From: Tepidibacter mesophilus
Lineage (GTDB): Bacteria; Bacillota; Clostridia; Peptostreptococcales; Peptostreptococcaceae
Assembly (NCBI RefSeq): GCF_002724055.1
Contig: NZ_BDQY01000006.1
Coordinates: forward strand, 54,677-118,676
Length of the DNA stretch: 64,000 nucleotides
Direction: 5' to 3'
In this document: piece after piece, positions 51,776 through 61,986 of the stretch
Numbering within the stretch: position 1 is the first letter of the stretch
Layout of the letters: every line of letters begins with the position of its first letter
The notes under the pieces: model-generated
What the model was told of the DNA's origin: nothing
Seen by the model: only the letters and a program-made list of their open reading frames with translations
The model's database searches: none
Made by a program: the position numbers and the translations under genes

Positions 51776-52741
51776 TTAAATAGAAGGAAAAATATCTTTT
51801 GATTCCCACTTTTGTAATATCCTAGTCTTAATTACATCGTTGACAATTTCTTTTTCGTATTGATCAAAAGTTTTTCCTGTGATACCCATATTTATTGCCA
51901 TTATCGGTTTCAACCCTCTTTTTATAGTTTTAAGACTTGATATTATCCCTCTCAAATCCACAGCTTTAGTAGATATTTCAGAATTTTGCGACTTAGTCTG
52001 TAAATCTAAAAACACTCCTGCAAATTGGACTAATTTCTCATAATCAGCTTCTTCAAATTCTAATTTTAATATATTCATAAGTGTATCTTCTTTTATTTGA
52101 GGTATATCTATAACCATAAATCTCGAAACTAGTGCTTCATTAAGATCCTTAGTTCCTGCATATTCATAATTCATTGTTCCTATGAATCTTGTAGCTTCAT
52201 GGAGCTGTATTTTTTCATATCCTGGAACATCTATGATTTTTCTATAGTCAAGAGCTGAATGAAGAACTACTATTGCGTCATTTTTAGCCATATTTATTTC
52301 ATCAAATATTCCAAAACCTCCATTAATGGCACATTCATATACAGCTCCTTTTCTAATTTGTACTTCATTATTTATGAATGTATCTGTACCTATTAAAGTT
52401 GAGCTGTCTGTGTTAGCATGAAACGATACATTCCATTGAGGTCTTTTAAATACATTGCAAAGATTATCAGCTAAAAGATTTTTACCTGTTGCCTTTGGGC
52501 CGCAAAGAAGTATGTTTTCATCTTCTAAAATAGCAGCTATACACATAGACCATATCTCTTTACCATAAAATAAGTTTTTTGGCTTAGGAATTCTATCTTT
52601 TATACTTCCATTGACTTTATAATAATTTCTAAAGTGAATAACATCTTGTATCAATCTTTCTTCTACTCCATGTTCCCTTAAAGAATCAAGCATATCCTGA
52701 ATATCCCCTTTTTTGTTTTTATATTTCATATTGTGTTTCAT
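51776..52741 (-). CDS. MoxR-type AAA+ ATPase
   Basis: An AAA+ ATPase of 321 aa related to CbbQ/NorQ/MoxR. Walker A is GPKATGKNLLADNL, Walker B is FGIFDEINMAK, and a sensor-like FIGTMNYEYAGTKDLNEAL follows with an arginine-finger region LVSRFMV. It probably forms a ring that acts with the downstream VWA protein. The ATG at 52741 has a weak AGGG; ATG at 52729 is an alternative. First gene of the pair. Confidence 0.88.
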   Translation of the reverse strand: MKHNMKYKNKKGDIQDMLDSLREHGVEERLIQDVIHFRNYYKVNGSIKDRIPKPKNLFYGKEIWSMCIAAILEDENILLCGPKATGKNLLADNLCNVFKRPQWNVSFHANTDSSTLIGTDTFINNEVQIRKGAVYECAINGGFGIFDEINMAKNDAIVVLHSALDYRKIIDVPGYEKIQLHEATRFIGTMNYEYAGTKDLNEALVSRFMVIDIPQIKEDTLMNILKLEFEEADYEKLVQFAGVFLDLQTKSQNSEISTKAVDLRGIISSLKTIKRGLKPIMAINMGITGKTFDQYEKEIVNDVIKTRILQKWESKDIFPSI

Positions 52742-52854
52742 ACCCTAATATGAATTTGGTAATCTATACCATTGACATTATTATAATATAAAACCAGAAA
52801 ATTAGCATTATACGATCTAGTCTACTCCTAATCTTTATTATTTAAAAACCCAAA

Positions 52855-52894
52855 AATGAATTAAAGGAGAGATATATCTCTCCTTTAATTCATT
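52855..52894 (-). terminator. Terminator of the histidine kinase gene, perfect 40-bp palindrome
   Basis: The left arm AATGAATTAAAGGAGAGATA is the exact reverse complement of the right arm. On the minus strand it is followed by TTTTTGGG. It lies 10 bases after the kinase stop codon. Confidence 0.85.
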
Positions 52895-52903
52895 ACTAAT
52901 CTA

Positions 52904-54907
52904 TTAATTTTCTTCACTATATTTAGATTTTGTAAAGCTTATTGTCAACTTAAATAAATCACCATCTATAACAATATCCATATCTCCGTTTTGAATATCT
53001 ACCAAACTCTTTGCTATATTAAGTCCAAGACCTGATCCCTTAGTATTTCTAGATTTATCTCCTCTTGTAAATCTTTGTGTTATCTCAGCTACATCAAAGT
53101 TCATTTCATAAGACGATATATTTTTAAATACTAATTCAACATTATTGTCATTATCAATTATATCTATATATACTCTTGAATTTTGCATTGAATATTTGAG
53201 TATGTTTCCTATAATATTTTCAAATATTCTATAAGTTCTTCTTCCATCTAGATCACAAAAAACTTTATAATCAGGTATATTTATTTTAAAATCCAATGCA
53301 CTTGTATTAATTTTTTCATCCATTTCCCCAAGAGTCTGTTTAAATAAAGATATTATATCAAGTGTTTCTATATTCATTTCTATATTCCCACTACTTACTT
53401 TACTAGCTTCAAATAAATCTTCTATTAATACTTTTAATCTCTTTGATTTAGTATCAAGTATATCTATATACTTCTCCTTTTCTTCATTTGTTGCACTATC
53501 ATCCTTTAATAGATCTACATAATTTATAATAGAAGTTAAAGGAGTTTTTAAATCATGAGACACATTGGTTATAAGTTCCGTCTTCATGTTTTGACTCTTA
53601 GTTTCTTTATCTACTGCCACTTTAAATCCAGACTTTATATTGTTTAAATTCTTAGCAATGCTAGATAATATACCTATATCATCATCTATATTTACATTAA
53701 AGTTTCCATTAGCTAGTTCACTACTTTGCTCGTTGAGTCTCTTGATAGAATCTAAAAATTTCATCGTATACTTAAACATAAATATTGTATAACCGATGGC
53801 TATAATGACCCCAAGTCCTCCAGATAAAGCTATCATCCAAAGAAGTATTAAATTAGCACCAAACAACATTATAGCTTTCATATGATACGGTTTAGTTGTA
53901 TCTATCTGAGTTATCTGTTTAGCTATATTTTTTACTTTATAGTTTAATTTTAAAATTATTTTCCCAGATATACTCTTATTTATTAATCCTTCTTTAATTC
54001 CTTCATTGTATATATGCTTCACATATACTATATTCAAATGAATAAGTAAATATAATATAAAAGTCAACGGTATACCTATGATATAAAACTCAGGTTTTGC
54101 ATATATAATATCGCTCATAATATCTAATGCTGGGTACTGATTATTAAAACCAATTGACAGTATAGACATATTTATTCCAAAGAAAATAAACCATACAAGT
54201 ATTTTTATTTCTAAATAAGATTTATTAAACAATCTACAGATTCCAATTTGAGTCTGTTTTGAATATGAAACAATTCCCGTTCCTATAATTACTAATAAAA
54301 TTCCAATTAAAAGTATAGTGATAAGCAATTTTATATGAGGAGTTAAATTATATTCATTCATATTCCTTATTAGTAAATCATTATTATCAATTAGCTTTTT
54401 AGGAATGAAGTACTTTATGTCTAAATTACTGTAATTAATATCATTTCCATTGCCTAGATTTGAACTATATATAAAACTAGATAATTTGAATTCTTTGTTA
54501 GAAGAATATTTTGTAATTATATTTCCATTTTCATCGGTTACTATATTTATATACAGTTGACTATTTTTTATCTGATCTTGTAGTGATTCATCCTCTATAT
54601 TAGTTATATTTAATGTATCATCATTATAACTAATATGATATTTAATATTTTCTACATTTTCATATCTGTCATAATATTGCCCTTTTTGTTCTCCAATTCT
54701 AGTTAATGTTAAAGCATTATTTAATCCTTCTAACGTATACACAAAATCATCACTTTTTATATATTCTTGTACGTAGTTTTTAGAACCAATCATTTTATTT
54801 TTTATAGGTGTATATATTCCAACTGAAATAATAGACAATATTAATATAACTATGATAGTACTAAGTGTTGATTGTTTAAATTTATTGTTTTTCAAATTTG
54901 TATCCAA
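52904..54907 (-). CDS. Sensor histidine kinase, multi-pass membrane
   Basis: Autophosphorylates and passes phosphate to the response regulator upstream. The N-terminal region (about 1-375) has roughly seven hydrophobic segments with an extracellular loop of about 160 residues after the first. A HAMP-like linker follows. The phospho-histidine is His451 in NVSHDLKTPLTS, and the kinase core shows the N box FENIIGNILKYS and G2 box GSGLGLNIAK. The start is TTG at 54907 (or TTG at 54895). It overlaps the regulator stop by 26 bases, so the two are coupled. The input signal is unknown. Confidence 0.9.
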   Translation of the reverse strand: MDTNLKNNKFKQSTLSTIIVILILSIISVGIYTPIKNKMIGSKNYVQEYIKSDDFVYTLEGLNNALTLTRIGEQKGQYYDRYENVENIKYHISYNDDTLNITNIEDESLQDQIKNSQLYINIVTDENGNIITKYSSNKEFKLSSFIYSSNLGNGNDINYSNLDIKYFIPKKLIDNNDLLIRNMNEYNLTPHIKLLITILLIGILLVIIGTGIVSYSKQTQIGICRLFNKSYLEIKILVWFIFFGINMSILSIGFNNQYPALDIMSDIIYAKPEFYIIGIPLTFILYLLIHLNIVYVKHIYNEGIKEGLINKSISGKIILKLNYKVKNIAKQITQIDTTKPYHMKAIMLFGANLILLWMIALSGGLGVIIAIGYTIFMFKYTMKFLDSIKRLNEQSSELANGNFNVNIDDDIGILSSIAKNLNNIKSGFKVAVDKETKSQNMKTELITNVSHDLKTPLTSIINYVDLLKDDSATNEEKEKYIDILDTKSKRLKVLIEDLFEASKVSSGNIEMNIETLDIISLFKQTLGEMDEKINTSALDFKINIPDYKVFCDLDGRRTYRIFENIIGNILKYSMQNSRVYIDIIDNDNNVELVFKNISSYEMNFDVAEITQRFTRGDKSRNTKGSGLGLNIAKSLVDIQNGDMDIVIDGDLFKLTISFTKSKYSEEN

Positions 54908-55571
54908 TTCCCCACACCACCTTTAAATATTTTGGATTCTTAGGATCTATTTCTATTTTTTCTCTAATTCTTCTTATATGAACAGTTACTGTATCCGCAT
55001 TATATGCGGGTTCTTCCCATACTTTTTCATATATTTCTTGTATCGAGAATACCTTATTAGGATTACTCATAAGTAAGTGAAGTATCTTGTATTCAAGCGG
55101 TGTTATCTTTCTAACTTCACCATCTACAGACACTTCTTTACTATCATCATTTAATTCGATACTTCCTATCGTTATTACATTATCTTTTTTATTAACTAAA
55201 CTAGAATAACTCATATATCTTCTTATATTTGAATTAACTCTTGCTATTAATTCAAGAGGATTAAATGGTTTTGTTACATAATCATCTGCTCCTATATTAA
55301 GTCCCAGTATCTTGTCCATATCCTCTGATTTTGCAGATAACATTATAATAGGGACAGTACTTTTTTGTCTTATCTTCATGGTTGCATCAGCGCCATCCAA
55401 TATAGGCATCATAATATCCATAATTATTAAGTGTATATCTTCTTTATCAAATATTTCTAGAGCTTGCTTCCCATTATACCCCTTGAATACTTTATAATTT
55501 TGATTTGTTAAATAAATTTCTATAGCATCTGTTATTTCTCTCTCATCATCGACAACAAGTATATTATACAT
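54882..55571 (-). CDS. OmpR-family response regulator
   Basis: 229 aa. Receiver domain (about 1-120) with DDE near 8-10, the phospho-accepting Asp52 in IIMDIMMP and the switch lysine in YVTKPFNP. The C-terminal winged helix (about 130-229) carries the usual TPLEYKILHLLMSNPNKVFS and VWEEPAYNADTVTVHIRRIR. First gene of the two-component pair with the kinase. Target genes cannot be told; MoxR/VWA lie downstream behind a strong terminator. Confidence 0.94.
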   Translation of the reverse strand: MYNILVVDDEREITDAIEIYLTNQNYKVFKGYNGKQALEIFDKEDIHLIIMDIMMPILDGADATMKIRQKSTVPIIMLSAKSEDMDKILGLNIGADDYVTKPFNPLELIARVNSNIRRYMSYSSLVNKKDNVITIGSIELNDDSKEVSVDGEVRKITPLEYKILHLLMSNPNKVFSIQEIYEKVWEEPAYNADTVTVHIRRIREKIEIDPKNPKYLKVVWGIGYKFEKQ

Positions 55572-55673
55572 TTGCTTCCCCCTATATTTTTTAAGATATC
55601 TTATAAAAACATAATAACATATAGTTTCTAAGATTCTAGTATTATAATTCTTACAAATTTCTTAAGATATAGT

Positions 55674-55716
55674 AAAAAAACAGAAAACAGACTAAAATGT
55701 CAGTTTCCTGTTTTCT
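55674..55716 (-). terminator. Terminator of the SNF2 gene, near-copy of 58785-58826
   Basis: AGAAAACAGGAAACTGACA pairs with a downstream GTCTGTTTTCTG region, then a T run. Thirty-odd bases agree with the terminator of the phosphodiester glycosidase gene; differences keep the stem by G-U or G-C pairs. Confidence 0.8.
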
Positions 55717-55760
55717 ATTATATTAATATACCTGCTATGGAAGCTGTTAGAAAAGTTGCT

Positions 55761-58709
55761 TTAATTTAAATCAAAAATATATTTTATTTCTTCTTCAGTT
55801 AATTTTGAAATTATAGTTTCTCCAGGCTTAATTATAGAATCAATTAATTTTTTTTTCTTTTCCTGAAGTTCATAAATTTTTTCTTCAATTGTATCTTTAG
55901 TTATTAGCTTCATAACATGAACAGAATTCTTTTGACCAATTCTATAAGCTCTATCAGACGCTTGCTCTTCAACGGCAGGATTCCACCAAGGATCAAAATG
56001 AATAACTGTATCCGCTCCAGTTAGATTAAGACCTGTTCCTCCAGCTTTTAATGAAATAAGAAATATTTTTGCTTCCCCTTCATTGAATTCCTTAACTAAA
56101 CTTCCTCTTTCTTTCATATTAGTTGAACCATCAAGATATTTATACTCAATACTATTTTCATCTAACATATTCTTTATTATATTTAACATAGATGTAAATT
56201 GCGAAAATATTAAAATTCTATGTCCACTATATATATTTTCTTTTACAAGCTCTTCTAATAATAAAAGTTTCCCACTCTCCCCTTCATAATTTTCAATAAA
56301 CATTGACGGATGTGCACAAATTTGTCTTAATCTTGTTAGTCCTGAAAGTATCTTAATATGACTTTTCCCAATACCTTTTGTATTTATTTCCTCTTTAATT
56401 TCTCCTTTTATTTTATTTAAATATGCTAAATAGATTTTCTTTTGATCATCTGTAAGCTGAGAAATGATTTTGCTTTCAATTTTATCTGGAAGTTCATTTA
56501 AAACCTCCTTCTTCAACCTTCTTAATATAAATGGTTTTATATATCTTCTTAATTCTTCTAAAGCTTTTTTATCCTGTTCCTTAACTATTGGTCTTTCGAA
56601 TATTTTAGTAAATTTAGTATGTGATAATAGTAATCCCGGCATTATAAAATCAAAGATTGACCAAAGCTCAATTAAAGAATTTTCAACCGGTGTTCCTGTA
56701 AGAGCAAAATAACTTTGAGCCTGTATTTCTTTAACACTTTTTGCATTTTGGGATGAAGGATTTTTTATATACTGCGCTTCATCTAATATACAAAATCTAA
56801 AAAATAAATCCTTATATAAATCTATATCTCTTCTAATAAGAGGATAGGATGTAATCACAACATCATATTCCTTTATATTATTTATTAATTTTTTTCTCTC
56901 TTCTTTACTTCCTGATATAATAACAGTTTTTAAACTAGGAGTAAATTTTTCAATTTCAGCTAACCAATTATACGCAAGTGAAGTTGGAGCAATTATTAGT
57001 GAAGGACTACTTCCATTTTCAATTTTTTCAGAAAGTAAAAATGTTAAAACTTGAATTGTTTTTCCAAGTCCCATATCATCAGCTAAAATTCCTCCAAATC
57101 CATATCTATATAAAGTTTTTAACCATTTAAATCCAAATTTTTGATACTCTCTTAAAATATTATTCATGTTTTCTGGAATATTATATTCAATGTCCTCAGG
57201 CTCTCTTATATTTTGAACTAATTCTTTGAATTGAAGATTTCTTTTTATAGATTTCATATTAGATTCTTTTAAATATTCATCAATATATAAAGCTTTGAAT
57301 TTAGGAATATTTATATCTTCTTTTCCTAAATCTTTTAAATCTAAATATTCAACTAATCTTCCTAAATTATTCAATTCATCAGTATCAAGAGGTAAAAATG
57401 AACCATTTTTCAATTTATAATATTTTTTCTTTTCCTTAATTAAATTAAATATATTATTTAACTCCGACTTAGTTATACCTTCTATTTCAAATTTAAATTC
57501 CAATAAATCATTTCCAGTTTTTAACTTAACGCCTCCTGAAAATGAAGAAGCTTCACTTATTTTTATAGTTTTAAAACCTTCGGAATAATATACTTGAGCA
57601 ATATCTTTTATTAAACAAATCTTATTATATATAAAATCAAATATCTTATCATCATCATCTAAATATATATATTTATTTCTTACTTTGAATTCTAAATCTT
57701 CAAAATAAGAAAGTATTTCAGTTTCTTTTTCTATATCCCTTAAAATTATCCTATCATCTTTTCGATTATCTTCATTTTCAATTTTGAAGGGATCTATTGT
57801 AATATCTCCATATACAAACTTTATATCAGCACTAATGCCTTCTTCTATTTTATTTAAATATATGTTTGATTTTAACCCAGGATTGTATATACTATCCTCT
57901 ACCATCTCATTAACTTTAACACTTCCTATATTTTTAATTGCAGGATAAATATGTGAAATGAATCTTTCATTATATTTTTTAGGAATCTTAATAACATTTT
58001 TATTTTTAGTACCCAACATATCATAAAATGGCTTTATATTTTTCCTTTGATATTCTGATATCTTATGAATTTTATCATTAAAAAATATATATTCTCTATC
58101 CTTTACAAGAGGTATTATATTATTTCCTGTGTTTACTTCTAATTTTAAATCACTCTTTTCTTTCGTTAATAAAAAATTTATATTTAAGTCCTTGTTAACT
58201 ATTTTCATATTGTTATATTGTACATCATTAATATTAGCATTAAATGGTATTTGATTAACTATTTCAAAAAATTTCTTAATTATACTTTGAGGAAGATATA
58301 CTTTTTTTCCTTTAAAAAGGCTTGTATTATTAAAAGAAAATGATATTTCATCTAATGCTTTTTCTGTATCATAAATTTCTCTTAATAAATCTATAATAAG
58401 TTTATCTTCCTCCTTAAAATAGTGTATATTTGGATTAAAAGTGAAATTTTTACCAAAATCCAGTATTTCTTCATTTATAATAGATTCTATAAATTTTTTT
58501 ATATTTTTGACTACATATAATCTTTCCTCTCCTACTTTTAAACTCAAATAAGTGTCATTTAAGAATCCATGTTTTCCATGGATAAATTCATAATCTATCT
58601 CAAGGTTTACTAAAACCTTGCTATAACTCTCTTTATAAGTAAAAAAATCTAATACATCCTGTGTTATATATTCTTCTTTTGAATCTATAAATTGATTTTT
58701 ATTATTCAT
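55761..58709 (-). CDS. SNF2-family helicase/ATPase
   Basis: 982 aa. An N-terminal half of about 500 residues of the SNF2-helicase-associated type leads into the ATPase core: LADDMGLGKTIQVLTFL (Walker A), LDEAQYIKN (motif II, DEAQ) and SLKAGGTGLNLTGAD (motif V), then RAYRIGQ (motif VI). I see no N-terminal SWIM zinc motif, which many relatives have, and the protein starts with its own GAGGTGA site. Acts on DNA or protein-DNA complexes; role unknown. Single gene between two near-identical terminators. Confidence 0.9.
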   Translation of the reverse strand: MNNKNQFIDSKEEYITQDVLDFFTYKESYSKVLVNLEIDYEFIHGKHGFLNDTYLSLKVGEERLYVVKNIKKFIESIINEEILDFGKNFTFNPNIHYFKEEDKLIIDLLREIYDTEKALDEISFSFNNTSLFKGKKVYLPQSIIKKFFEIVNQIPFNANINDVQYNNMKIVNKDLNINFLLTKEKSDLKLEVNTGNNIIPLVKDREYIFFNDKIHKISEYQRKNIKPFYDMLGTKNKNVIKIPKKYNERFISHIYPAIKNIGSVKVNEMVEDSIYNPGLKSNIYLNKIEEGISADIKFVYGDITIDPFKIENEDNRKDDRIILRDIEKETEILSYFEDLEFKVRNKYIYLDDDDKIFDFIYNKICLIKDIAQVYYSEGFKTIKISEASSFSGGVKLKTGNDLLEFKFEIEGITKSELNNIFNLIKEKKKYYKLKNGSFLPLDTDELNNLGRLVEYLDLKDLGKEDINIPKFKALYIDEYLKESNMKSIKRNLQFKELVQNIREPEDIEYNIPENMNNILREYQKFGFKWLKTLYRYGFGGILADDMGLGKTIQVLTFLLSEKIENGSSPSLIIAPTSLAYNWLAEIEKFTPSLKTVIISGSKEERKKLINNIKEYDVVITSYPLIRRDIDLYKDLFFRFCILDEAQYIKNPSSQNAKSVKEIQAQSYFALTGTPVENSLIELWSIFDFIMPGLLLSHTKFTKIFERPIVKEQDKKALEELRRYIKPFILRRLKKEVLNELPDKIESKIISQLTDDQKKIYLAYLNKIKGEIKEEINTKGIGKSHIKILSGLTRLRQICAHPSMFIENYEGESGKLLLLEELVKENIYSGHRILIFSQFTSMLNIIKNMLDENSIEYKYLDGSTNMKERGSLVKEFNEGEAKIFLISLKAGGTGLNLTGADTVIHFDPWWNPAVEEQASDRAYRIGQKNSVHVMKLITKDTIEEKIYELQEKKKKLIDSIIKPGETIISKLTEEEIKYIFDLN

Positions 58710-58784
58710 TTTTCACCTCTATTCATTAAACTTTCTAAATTTACTTTTTAACTCATATAAGTATTCAATATTTTATTATATCAT

Positions 58785-58826
58785 AACAAAAAAACAGAAA
58801 ACCAACTAAAATGTCAGTTTCCTGTT
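58785..58826 (-). terminator. Terminator of the phosphodiester glycosidase gene, near-copy of 55674-55716
   Basis: CAGGAAACTGAC pairs with GTTGGTTTTCTG at all 12 positions (with G-U pairs), followed by a T run. The sequence ACTAAAATGTCAGTTTCCTG is identical to the one at 55691-55710. Confidence 0.8.
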
Positions 58827-58897
58827 ATAAACCCAAAGTTAGCAAATACACAAAGTGTACAAGTTGATATAATTATAGTTCTTAGCTTTGGTATTCT

Positions 58898-59983
58898 TTA
58901 TTGATTTACAATTTCCTCGGTAAAAACAAGTGCATTGTTTATATTTCTTCCTGGTGAAGTTATATATTTTCCTTGATAATAAAGACTAGATGAAGCTCCT
59001 CCGTCCATGCACATAGCTCCCTTTAAGTTCATTTCTTTACATATTTGAGCCAATTCCTTTAAATTTACATTTGAAACTGTCCCCATTACAAATTTATTTT
59101 CATAAGTATATCCTATAAAACTTCTTTGAGCACGAGATGTATTTATCTTACTTTCCCAAAATCCCTCTTGTGCTCCATTTGCAGTTATTTTACCATCTAT
59201 TATGAGGCTTGGTCCAGCTCCTATAGCGCATGTAACATCTTTCCACTTCACATTAGATTCTAAAGTTTGATCTATATTTTGTGACTCAAAGTTACACTCA
59301 TAAGATATTCTATTTCCTACTTTAAATCTTTCTACTAGGTATTTAACTTCTTCATTAAATACTATTATACATCCATTTTGTGATACCCATAAGTTATCTT
59401 GATTCTCAACTATATACTTGACAACTCCATTTTCAACAATAACAGCCTTTGCGCCTTTTGAAGAAATAGGAGCATTATATTCCTCCGTATATATAACTAT
59501 TGCATCTTTTTCACTTCTTGGGTGATTAAGTCCCCATGCGTAAAACTTCTTTTCATCATTTATGTACCCATCTATAGTAATACTAAGATTATCTATAATC
59601 ATCTTGTTATCAGCAGTAAATCCCATAACCGAACCATAATTTCCTATATGAACTACTTTACCATCTTCGATAAGTGTTCCATATGGAAGATTAGATCCAT
59701 CATATGCACTAAAGTATGTCCCATTTATTCCACCTATGACTCTATTAGTAGCAGTCTTTTTACCATCTGCCATATTCTTCAAAGAATCAGCCGAAGCTAT
59801 CTTTTCATTAGCTCTTGCTACTTTAGGCTTTATAGTTTGATTGTTTGTATCTATAAGTACAATCTTGGCAGTCTTATTTACACTTTTAAAATATTGATTA
59901 TAACTTACATATGGTGAAAATGCATATATTTGAGTAACTGTAACGCATGCTATAATAAATGCTACCAAAAATATTTTTTTCAT
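58898..59983 (-). CDS. Secreted phosphodiester glycosidase family protein (NAGPA-like)
   Basis: A secreted protein of 361 aa. ATG at 59983 follows GGAGAGGGG and gives a clean signal peptide (MKKIFLVAFIIACVTVTQIYA). The family core is visible as GGINGTYFSAYDG near 80-92 and MCMDGGASSSLYYQG near the C-terminus. Such proteins act on N-acetylglucosamine-phosphodiesters or wall glycans in other bacteria; activity here is inferred. It lies about 45 bases after recJ on the same strand. Confidence 0.87.
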   Translation of the reverse strand: MKKIFLVAFIIACVTVTQIYAFSPYVSYNQYFKSVNKTAKIVLIDTNNQTIKPKVARANEKIASADSLKNMADGKKTATNRVIGGINGTYFSAYDGSNLPYGTLIEDGKVVHIGNYGSVMGFTADNKMIIDNLSITIDGYINDEKKFYAWGLNHPRSEKDAIVIYTEEYNAPISSKGAKAVIVENGVVKYIVENQDNLWVSQNGCIIVFNEEVKYLVERFKVGNRISYECNFESQNIDQTLESNVKWKDVTCAIGAGPSLIIDGKITANGAQEGFWESKINTSRAQRSFIGYTYENKFVMGTVSNVNLKELAQICKEMNLKGAMCMDGGASSSLYYQGKYITSPGRNINNALVFTEEIVNQ

Positions 59984-60027
59984 TTTCCCCTCTCCCGTCA
60001 TTAACTTCTTAGTCATGTTTTCCTAAT

Positions 60028-61710
60028 CTATTCAGATTCCTTTATATCCTCCATAACCATCTGAGGAGTAACTTTTCCATTGTACTCATTAATTTCTGGA
60101 CTAAATACTACATCAACAGTATTTTGATTAATTAAAGATTCATATTTTTCATTAAGCGAAAACCCTATTCCACTTAAGAATGTATTTCCCTTTTTACCAC
60201 TAAGCTTTAAATGAACATTATTGTTCCCACATCCTTTAGTCCAACTAGGATTTACTTGTATATCTTTTATCATAAATAGAGGTTTTGGATTAGCCATACC
60301 ATATGGTTCAAGCTTTGATATCTCATTTATAAGGTCTACACTCAATTGCTCTGCATCAAGTTCTGTCATTATATTAAGCTTTGGAACAAATATATTTGAA
60401 TCTTTAGCCTTTATTTCTTTAGCTCTTTTATCAAGCTTTTCTCTTAACTCATCTAGCTTATCCTCCTCTAGGGAGAATCCACATGCCATTTCATGGCCTC
60501 CAAATCCTAAGAATAAGTCTGATACATTAACAAGTTCATCGTATATATTAATTCCCTTTATACTTCTTCCACTTCCCTTAATGTATCCTTCTTCAGTTTT
60601 TGTTACTACTAAAGTTGGCTTATAGAATAAGTCTTTTATTCTACCTGCAACAATCCCTATAACTCCTTCTGATACTCCATCTGCTCTTACAACTAAAAAA
60701 TCATGATTCATATAATTAGTTTCTACTAATAATCTGCAAAATTCTTCGCCTTTCTCTTGAATATCTTGTCTTTTTGAATTCAGATTATGAAGTATAGCTG
60801 CTACCTTTATAGCTTCTTCCTCATTTTTTTCTAAAAGAAGTTTTACTCCAAGCTTTGCGTCTTCAATTCTTCCTGCAGCATTAAAACACGGTCCTAGTAC
60901 ATATCCTATTCTTCCCGCACTTATTTCTTTGTCATCAAGTCCAACTTCTTTTCTCAAAGTAGTTATACCTAATCTTTTATTTGAATTTATTCTTTTTAAT
61001 CCGTATTTAACCAAAGTTCTATTTTCGTCTATTAATGGAACAAGGTCTGCTATTGTTCCAAGTGCTACAAGATCAAGCGGAGTGGATAATATATTTTTTG
61101 GAAGATTCAGTTCTCTTTGAAGAGCCTGAGCTAATTTAAAAGCCACTCCACACCCACAAAGTTCTTTAAATGGATATTTATCATCATCTTGCTTTACATT
61201 TATTATTATACACTCTGGAAGTTTTTCAGGTGGATTATGATGATCTGTAACTATAATATCTAGACCTATTTCTTTAGCATAGTTTACCTCTTCAAACGAA
61301 CTAATACCATTATCTACAGTTATAATTAAGTTTGCTTGCATGTCTTCTTTAATCTTTTTTATCGCTTCTTTATTAAGTCCGTATCCTTCTGAGAATCTAT
61401 TCGGTATGTAATAATCTATGTTATCTGTTATATTTGAAAAGAATTCTACTAATAAAGCTGATGATGTAACCCCATCGACATCATAATCTCCAAATATAAC
61501 TATTTTATTGTCATTATGTATATGATGTTTTATCTTATCTACAGCTTCCTTCATGTTTTTTATAAGAAATGGGTCGTATGTTTTTTTGGGCTTATCACTT
61601 AAGAATTCTTCTATCTCTTTTTTATCCGTTATTCCTTTGTAGTGAAGTATGCTTTCAACTACTGATAGCCCTTGTATTTTATCTCCTTTTACATCCCAAA
61701 TTTTGTTCAT
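60028..61710 (-). CDS. recJ: Single-stranded-DNA-specific exonuclease RecJ
   Basis: A 5'-3' exonuclease for recombination and mismatch repair. DHH phosphoesterase motifs: IFGDYDVDGVTSS (motif I), TVDNGISS (motif II), TDHHNPPE (motif III) and a DHHA1-type GIVAGRIKD with GFGGHEMACGFS near 410-420. ATG at 61710 follows AAGGAGG and gives 560 aa; the frame extends to 61749 without a ribosome binding site. The length fits the short, bacterial RecJ. It is read with two small upstream genes. Confidence 0.95.
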   Translation of the reverse strand: MNKIWDVKGDKIQGLSVVESILHYKGITDKKEIEEFLSDKPKKTYDPFLIKNMKEAVDKIKHHIHNDNKIVIFGDYDVDGVTSSALLVEFFSNITDNIDYYIPNRFSEGYGLNKEAIKKIKEDMQANLIITVDNGISSFEEVNYAKEIGLDIIVTDHHNPPEKLPECIIINVKQDDDKYPFKELCGCGVAFKLAQALQRELNLPKNILSTPLDLVALGTIADLVPLIDENRTLVKYGLKRINSNKRLGITTLRKEVGLDDKEISAGRIGYVLGPCFNAAGRIEDAKLGVKLLLEKNEEEAIKVAAILHNLNSKRQDIQEKGEEFCRLLVETNYMNHDFLVVRADGVSEGVIGIVAGRIKDLFYKPTLVVTKTEEGYIKGSGRSIKGINIYDELVNVSDLFLGFGGHEMACGFSLEEDKLDELREKLDKRAKEIKAKDSNIFVPKLNIMTELDAEQLSVDLINEISKLEPYGMANPKPLFMIKDIQVNPSWTKGCGNNNVHLKLSGKKGNTFLSGIGFSLNEKYESLINQNTVDVVFSPEINEYNGKVTPQMVMEDIKESE

Positions 61711-61729
61711 AGTTTCCTCCTTAATATGT

Positions 61730-61975
61730 CTAATCTTCAACAAGTTCAAATCTATATGTTTGATTCATAGGATTTATTTTTTCTTTTGGTACTTCTTCAA
61801 GAAACATCTCAAGCGGTCTTACAAAAAGACCATAATCTCCATATAATGCTTTATATAGTACCATATCTTCTTGTGTTTCAGAATGCTTTACTGTATCTAT
61901 TACTAGATATAATTTGTTCTTAAAATGTCTATATAATCTTCCTTTTTTTAATTCTCTCTTCATTTTAAATTCCAC
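61730..61975 (-). CDS. DUF1653 domain protein (81 aa)
   Basis: A small protein with the DUF1653 pattern: KGRLYRHFKNKLYLVIDTVKH ..., ETQEDMVLYKALYGDYGLFVRPLEMF and a C-terminal RFE. The domain is a small beta-barrel of unknown function and often sits next to replication or repair genes. It lies 11 bases after the DUF2164 gene and 19 bases before recJ. Confidence 0.88.
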   Translation of the reverse strand: MEFKMKRELKKGRLYRHFKNKLYLVIDTVKHSETQEDMVLYKALYGDYGLFVRPLEMFLEEVPKEKINPMNQTYRFELVED

Positions 61976-61986
61976 CTAATCTTTAG

